This document shows, in pieces, positions 7,339-9,576 of a stretch of 9,576 bases of DNA. The notes under the pieces were generated by a model that worked only from the letters and a program-made list of their open reading frames with translations, was not told the origin of the DNA and ran no database searches. A program made the position numbers and the translations under genes. Each line of letters opens with the position of its first letter. Position 1 is the stretch's first letter. The stretch is from Spirochaeta sp. (GTDB lineage Bacteria > Spirochaetota > Spirochaetia > DSM-27196 > Alkalispirochaetaceae): contig JAQIBO010000401.1 in the NCBI GenBank assembly GCA_027859055.1, forward strand, positions 1 to 9,576, read 5' to 3'.

Positions 7339-8010
7339 ATGAAAACGGTACGTGAACTGATTCGACCTGCAGAACTCTGCGCGCTGTGCGGCCGGCGGAT
7401 CGACGGGCCCGGGAGGTTTGGTCTGTGCTCCCGGTGTGTAACCGAGCTGACCGATTCGCCGGGCCCCTTCATCGTCCCGATTCCGGTCCCGGACGATACC
7501 AACCAGGATTTGCTTCGATGCCTCGCTGTGACAGAATACGGCGGACTTCCGAAGCGTCTCATTCAGGCGATGAAGATACGCGGACACTACCGGCTGGCTC
7601 AGTTTTGCGTTGAAGTCTGGTTGCAACCGTCTTTTCACCGGATAGTAACCCAATCGGATCCGAAGCCGGACCTGATCGTTCCAATTCCTGCCAGCCCGGG
7701 CGGACGGCGCCGTCGCGGGTTCGATCAGTCAATACGGATGGCGCGGCAACTGCCGGTTCCGACGGCCAACCTCCTGACGCGCAGGACGGGACGACAGCAG
7801 AAATCACTCACCCGACGCGACAGAGCTGCCAACGCCGAACGGCGGTACGCGTACCGCCGCCTCGGGTCCACAAACGGCCTCCCGGGAACTGAGGTCGTGT
7901 TGCTCGACGACGTCCTGACCACCGGCGCCAGCCTTGGACGGTGCGCGGCACTGCTGCGTAGCGCAGGGTTTTCCTGCAGCCGGGCGATCGTCTGCGTGGT
8001 GAAGCGGTGA
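7339..8010 (+). CDS. comF: ComF-family phosphoribosyltransferase-like protein
   Basis: This 223-residue protein has the full ComF/GntX architecture. An N-terminal zinc-binding module has C14-x-x-C17 and C30-x-x-C33, and a type I phosphoribosyltransferase domain follows. Its key segments are KIRGHYRLA, the DLIVPIPASPGGRRRRGFDQS block, RTGRQQKSLTRRDR, and the PRPP-binding loop VVLLDDVLTTGAS (186-198). In Bacillus and Haemophilus, ComF is needed for DNA uptake and may act at the replication or recombination step. Many non-competent bacteria also carry it, so competence should not be assumed. ATG 7339 is preferred because GGAGAGG sits just upstream; an in-frame GTG at 7315 would add eight residues. 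It is divergent from crtY and ends 160 bp before rimP. An intrinsic terminator downstream could end its transcript. Confidence 0.9.
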   Translation: MKTVRELIRPAELCALCGRRIDGPGRFGLCSRCVTELTDSPGPFIVPIPVPDDTNQDLLRCLAVTEYGGLPKRLIQAMKIRGHYRLAQFCVEVWLQPSFHRIVTQSDPKPDLIVPIPASPGGRRRRGFDQSIRMARQLPVPTANLLTRRTGRQQKSLTRRDRAANAERRYAYRRLGSTNGLPGTEVVLLDDVLTTGASLGRCAALLRSAGFSCSRAIVCVVKR

Positions 8011-8034
8011 CGGCAACACGACGCCGTAATTCGC

Positions 8035-8063
8035 TTGACTACATCGATGAGCCCAGATACAGT
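8035..8063 (+). promoter_or_regulatory. Sigma-70 type promoter upstream of rimP-nusA
   Basis: TTGACT (8035-8040, 5 of 6 to TTGACA) and TACAGT (8058-8063, 4 of 6 to TATAAT) are separated by an optimal 17 bp. The start of transcription would be near base 8070. It begins 24 bp after the comF stop and points toward rimP and nusA, so it probably serves that operon. A terminator lies just downstream, which makes readthrough control likely if the promoter is active. Confidence 0.6.
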
Positions 8064-8090
8064 ACTACCGACAACTTACTGTTCCGGCAG

Positions 8091-8121
8091 AAAAGAGTCG
8101 CTTCGGCGGGCTCTTTTTTTT
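8091..8121 (+). terminator. Intrinsic terminator with TTCG loop
   Basis: AAAAGAGTCGC (8091-8101) pairs with GCGGGCTCTTTT (8106-8117) with one bulged G and one T-G wobble. The loop TTCG (8102-8105) is closed by C-G, the very stable cUUCGg tetraloop. Eight T residues follow at 8114-8121. This is a textbook Rho-independent terminator. It can end the comF transcript, and it also lies downstream of the promoter at 8035-8063, where it would act as an attenuator ahead of rimP. Confidence 0.85.
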
Positions 8122-8137
8122 ATGTCCGGTGTGTAAA

Positions 8138-8154
8138 CTGGGAATCATCCCCAG
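8138..8154 (+). other. Small hairpin before the rimP ribosome-binding site
   Basis: CTGGG (8138-8142) and CCCAG (8150-8154) can form a 5-bp stem with a 7-nt loop, ending 4 bp before the purine-rich rimP Shine-Dalgarno site. It could modulate translation, but the stem is short and may be chance. Confidence 0.25.
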
Positions 8155-8158
8155 GTCC

Positions 8159-8169
8159 AGAGGAGAGAG
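8159..8169 (+). promoter_or_regulatory. Shine-Dalgarno site of rimP
   Basis: AGAGGAGAGAG lies just before two adjacent non-ATG start codons, GTG 8171 and TTG 8174. Spacing from GGAG is 5 nt to the GTG and 8 nt to the TTG. It rules out the upstream in-frame GTG at 8129, which has no ribosome-binding site. Confidence 0.75.
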
Positions 8170-8170
8170 T

Positions 8171-8620
8171 GTGTTGCAAAACCGAAAACCGTCCGGTCCC
8201 GCCGCTGAGGCGGTCGATGAGATCGTGACCGGTATGGGGTACTCCGTTCTGGAGTTTTCCGCGGAGCGCGTGAAGGGACGGACTCGCGTTCATTGCGTTC
8301 TGTTTCACCCGGACGGAATCAACCTGGATGCTCTCGGCGAGGTCCACGCAACGCTCCAACCACGCCTGGAGACGCTGCTTGAAGATGAAGACTTGCACAT
8401 CGAGTTCAGTTCTCCCGGCGTGGAACGGACGTTGAAGAGCTTTCATGAGTTCACCGTGTTTGCCGGATATGAGATTCAGGTGTTGCCGGCGGACGATACC
8501 CAATGGGTGCACGGAACGATATTTACCGCGGACGAAAACCGTTGCGTTGTCCGCGATCAGACGGGACAGGAATACACATTCACCCCGGAAACCGTTAAAA
8601 AAGCGCGCCTGAGCGAGTGA
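8171..8620 (+). CDS. rimP: Ribosome maturation factor RimP
   Basis: RimP (formerly YhbC, DUF150) binds the 30S precursor and is needed for efficient small-subunit maturation. With the GTG start at 8171 the product is 149 residues, normal for the family. The N-terminal alpha/beta domain has the family pattern (AVDEIVTGMGYSVLEFSAER near residues 15-34, then HCVLFHPDGINLDAL and the conserved FSSPGVERTLKS). The C-terminal SH3-like domain follows (VHGTIFTADENRCVVRDQTG). It starts at GTG 8171 or possibly TTG 8174; no ATG is available near the purine-rich site. nusA begins 16 bp after the stop, the near-universal rimP-nusA pairing. Expression probably depends on the promoter at 8035-8063 with readthrough of the terminator at 8091-8121, or on readthrough from comF. 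Confidence 0.93.
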   Translation: MLQNRKPSGPAAEAVDEIVTGMGYSVLEFSAERVKGRTRVHCVLFHPDGINLDALGEVHATLQPRLETLLEDEDLHIEFSSPGVERTLKSFHEFTVFAGYEIQVLPADDTQWVHGTIFTADENRCVVRDQTGQEYTFTPETVKKARLSE

Positions 8621-8636
8621 CAGGAGGATACTGAGG

Positions 8637-9576
8637 ATGTCGGCGGGACTTGCGGATGCGATCCGCGCAGTAGTTCAGGATAAAGGGATAACGGAAGACC
8701 TTCTCATTAAGGTCATTGAAGAGTTTCTTCTTGCGGCGTACAAACGCAAATACGGTCACGAGGACAACGCGGTTGTTCAGTTCACCGATGACGGAAACGA
8801 AGTCACCCTGTACGCGCAGAAGGTGATCGTCGACGAAGTTGAGGATCCGATAACCGAGATCGCCCTTGAGGAAGCGCTTGAGTTCAATGAGGAATGCGAA
8901 GTCGGAGACGAGCTCCTGATCGAAATTGACCCGCAGGAGTTTGATCGGGTCGCGATTCAAAGTGCGAAACAAAAAGCTCGCCAGCGAATTCGGGAGATAC
9001 AGAAAGACACGCTGTATTCCGAGTTCATCGACAAAGTCGGCGAGCTCGTGATCGGGTACGTTCAGCGCGAACGAAACGGGAATATTTTCATCGATCTCGG
9101 AAAATCCGAGGGTATCCTGCCGAAACGCTATCAGTCGCCCCGGGAAGTGTACCGCACCAACGACCGGATAAAAGCGCTGATCGTCGACGTGGCAAAGGGT
9201 AACTCGGGGTTGCAGATCGCCCTTTCACGGACCCACACCGACCTGGTGAAGCGGATTTTCGAACTTGAAGTTCCCGAGATCTACGCCCAGACCGTTGAAA
9301 TCGTCCGGATCGTCCGCGAAGCGGGGTATCGTACAAAAATTGCTGTCGCATCCACCCGCGAAGACGTCGATCCCGTTGGGGCGTGCGTCGGTCTGCGCGG
9401 TGTCCGTATTCAAGCGATAGTACGCGAACTTGAGGGTGAAAAAATCGACATTCTCAAGTACGACCCGGACCCGCGGGTTCTGATTAAGAACGCGTTGTCA
9501 CCTGCGGAAGTTACCAACGTTGTTGTCCTTGACGAAGCGAGGCGCAAGGCGTTGGCTATCGGGACGCAAGATCAGG
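8637..9576 (+). CDS. nusA: Transcription termination/antitermination factor NusA (3' partial)
   Basis: NusA binds RNA polymerase and nascent RNA and controls pausing, intrinsic termination and rRNA antitermination. The frame is open from ATG 8637 to the window end, giving 313 visible residues. AGGAGG at 8622-8627 lies 9 nt upstream. Domains in order are the N-terminal polymerase-binding domain (about 1-130, with AVVQDKGITEDLL and FLLAAYKRKYG), the S1 domain (about 136-201, VIGYVQRERNGNIFIDLGKSEGILP through LQIALSRT), KH1 (about 205-285, with GLRG at 252-255 in VGACVGLRGVRIQAI), and the start of KH2. The segment EVPEIYAQTVEIVRIVREAG between S1 and KH1 is typical. The C-terminus is outside the window. 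In most bacteria infB follows in the same operon. NusA often affects its own operon's leader, which is relevant to the upstream terminator. Confidence 0.96.
   Translation, partial: MSAGLADAIRAVVQDKGITEDLLIKVIEEFLLAAYKRKYGHEDNAVVQFTDDGNEVTLYAQKVIVDEVEDPITEIALEEALEFNEECEVGDELLIEIDPQEFDRVAIQSAKQKARQRIREIQKDTLYSEFIDKVGELVIGYVQRERNGNIFIDLGKSEGILPKRYQSPREVYRTNDRIKALIVDVAKGNSGLQIALSRTHTDLVKRIFELEVPEIYAQTVEIVRIVREAGYRTKIAVASTREDVDPVGACVGLRGVRIQAIVRELEGEKIDILKYDPDPRVLIKNALSPAEVTNVVVLDEARRKALAIGTQDQ

Noticed and set aside
7237..7653. Upstream extension of the crtY reading frame to 7653 on the minus strand
   Set aside because: The extra 139 codons show no cyclase similarity and mostly overlap comF on the opposite strand; the Rossmann strand begins right after ATG 7236.
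8129..8170. In-frame GTG at 8129 as an earlier rimP start
   Set aside because: It has no ribosome-binding site, directly follows the terminator T-run, and the added residues are not family-like.
8011..8170. Possible tRNA ahead of rimP-nusA, as metY in E. coli
   Set aside because: No cloverleaf, T-loop or anticodon-arm pattern; the structure there is explained by a promoter and a terminator hairpin.

Overview
The window looks like a chromosomal segment of a free-living, pigmented spirochaete. The gene order bamA - skp/ompH - mutS at the left matches the order I recall in Treponema (TP0326-TP0327-TP0328). By eye the GC content is well above 50 %, which argues against the host-restricted treponemes. 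Two carotenoid genes fit pigmented free-living Spirochaetaceae such as the Spirochaeta aurantia/africana type. The genus is inference only.

Layout. Bases 1-5341 (+) hold an envelope and repair block. It contains the C-terminal part of the outer-membrane assembly factor BamA (5' end outside the window), the periplasmic chaperone Skp/OmpH and the complete mismatch-repair ATPase MutS. The gaps are 50 and 24 bp, so this is probably one operon. Bases 5316-7236 (-) hold a two-gene carotenoid operon transcribed crtY then cruF. Its last gene overlaps the end of mutS tail to tail by 26 bp. Bases 7339-8010 (+) encode a ComF-family phosphoribosyltransferase, divergent from crtY across a 102-bp gap. Bases 8171-9576 (+) begin the classical rimP-nusA operon; nusA runs off the right edge. 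Coding density is very high, and the longest gene-free stretch is the 160 bp between comF and rimP.

How the genes relate. BamA and Skp act on the same process, the delivery and insertion of outer-membrane proteins. MutS is a positional companion. CrtY (lycopene beta-cyclase) and CruF (carotenoid 1,2-hydratase) modify the two kinds of end group on a carotenoid: one makes a beta-ring, the other hydrates a linear psi-end. Together they predict a monocyclic, 1'-hydroxylated carotenoid. No crtE, crtB or crtI gene is present here, so the earlier steps must be encoded elsewhere.

The most notable non-coding structure is between comF and rimP: a good sigma-70 type promoter followed about 20-30 bp downstream by a strong intrinsic terminator. 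This predicts either a very short RNA or an attenuated leader ahead of rimP-nusA. No mobile element, CRISPR array, tRNA or rRNA was seen. Most of the window is ordinary housekeeping DNA.
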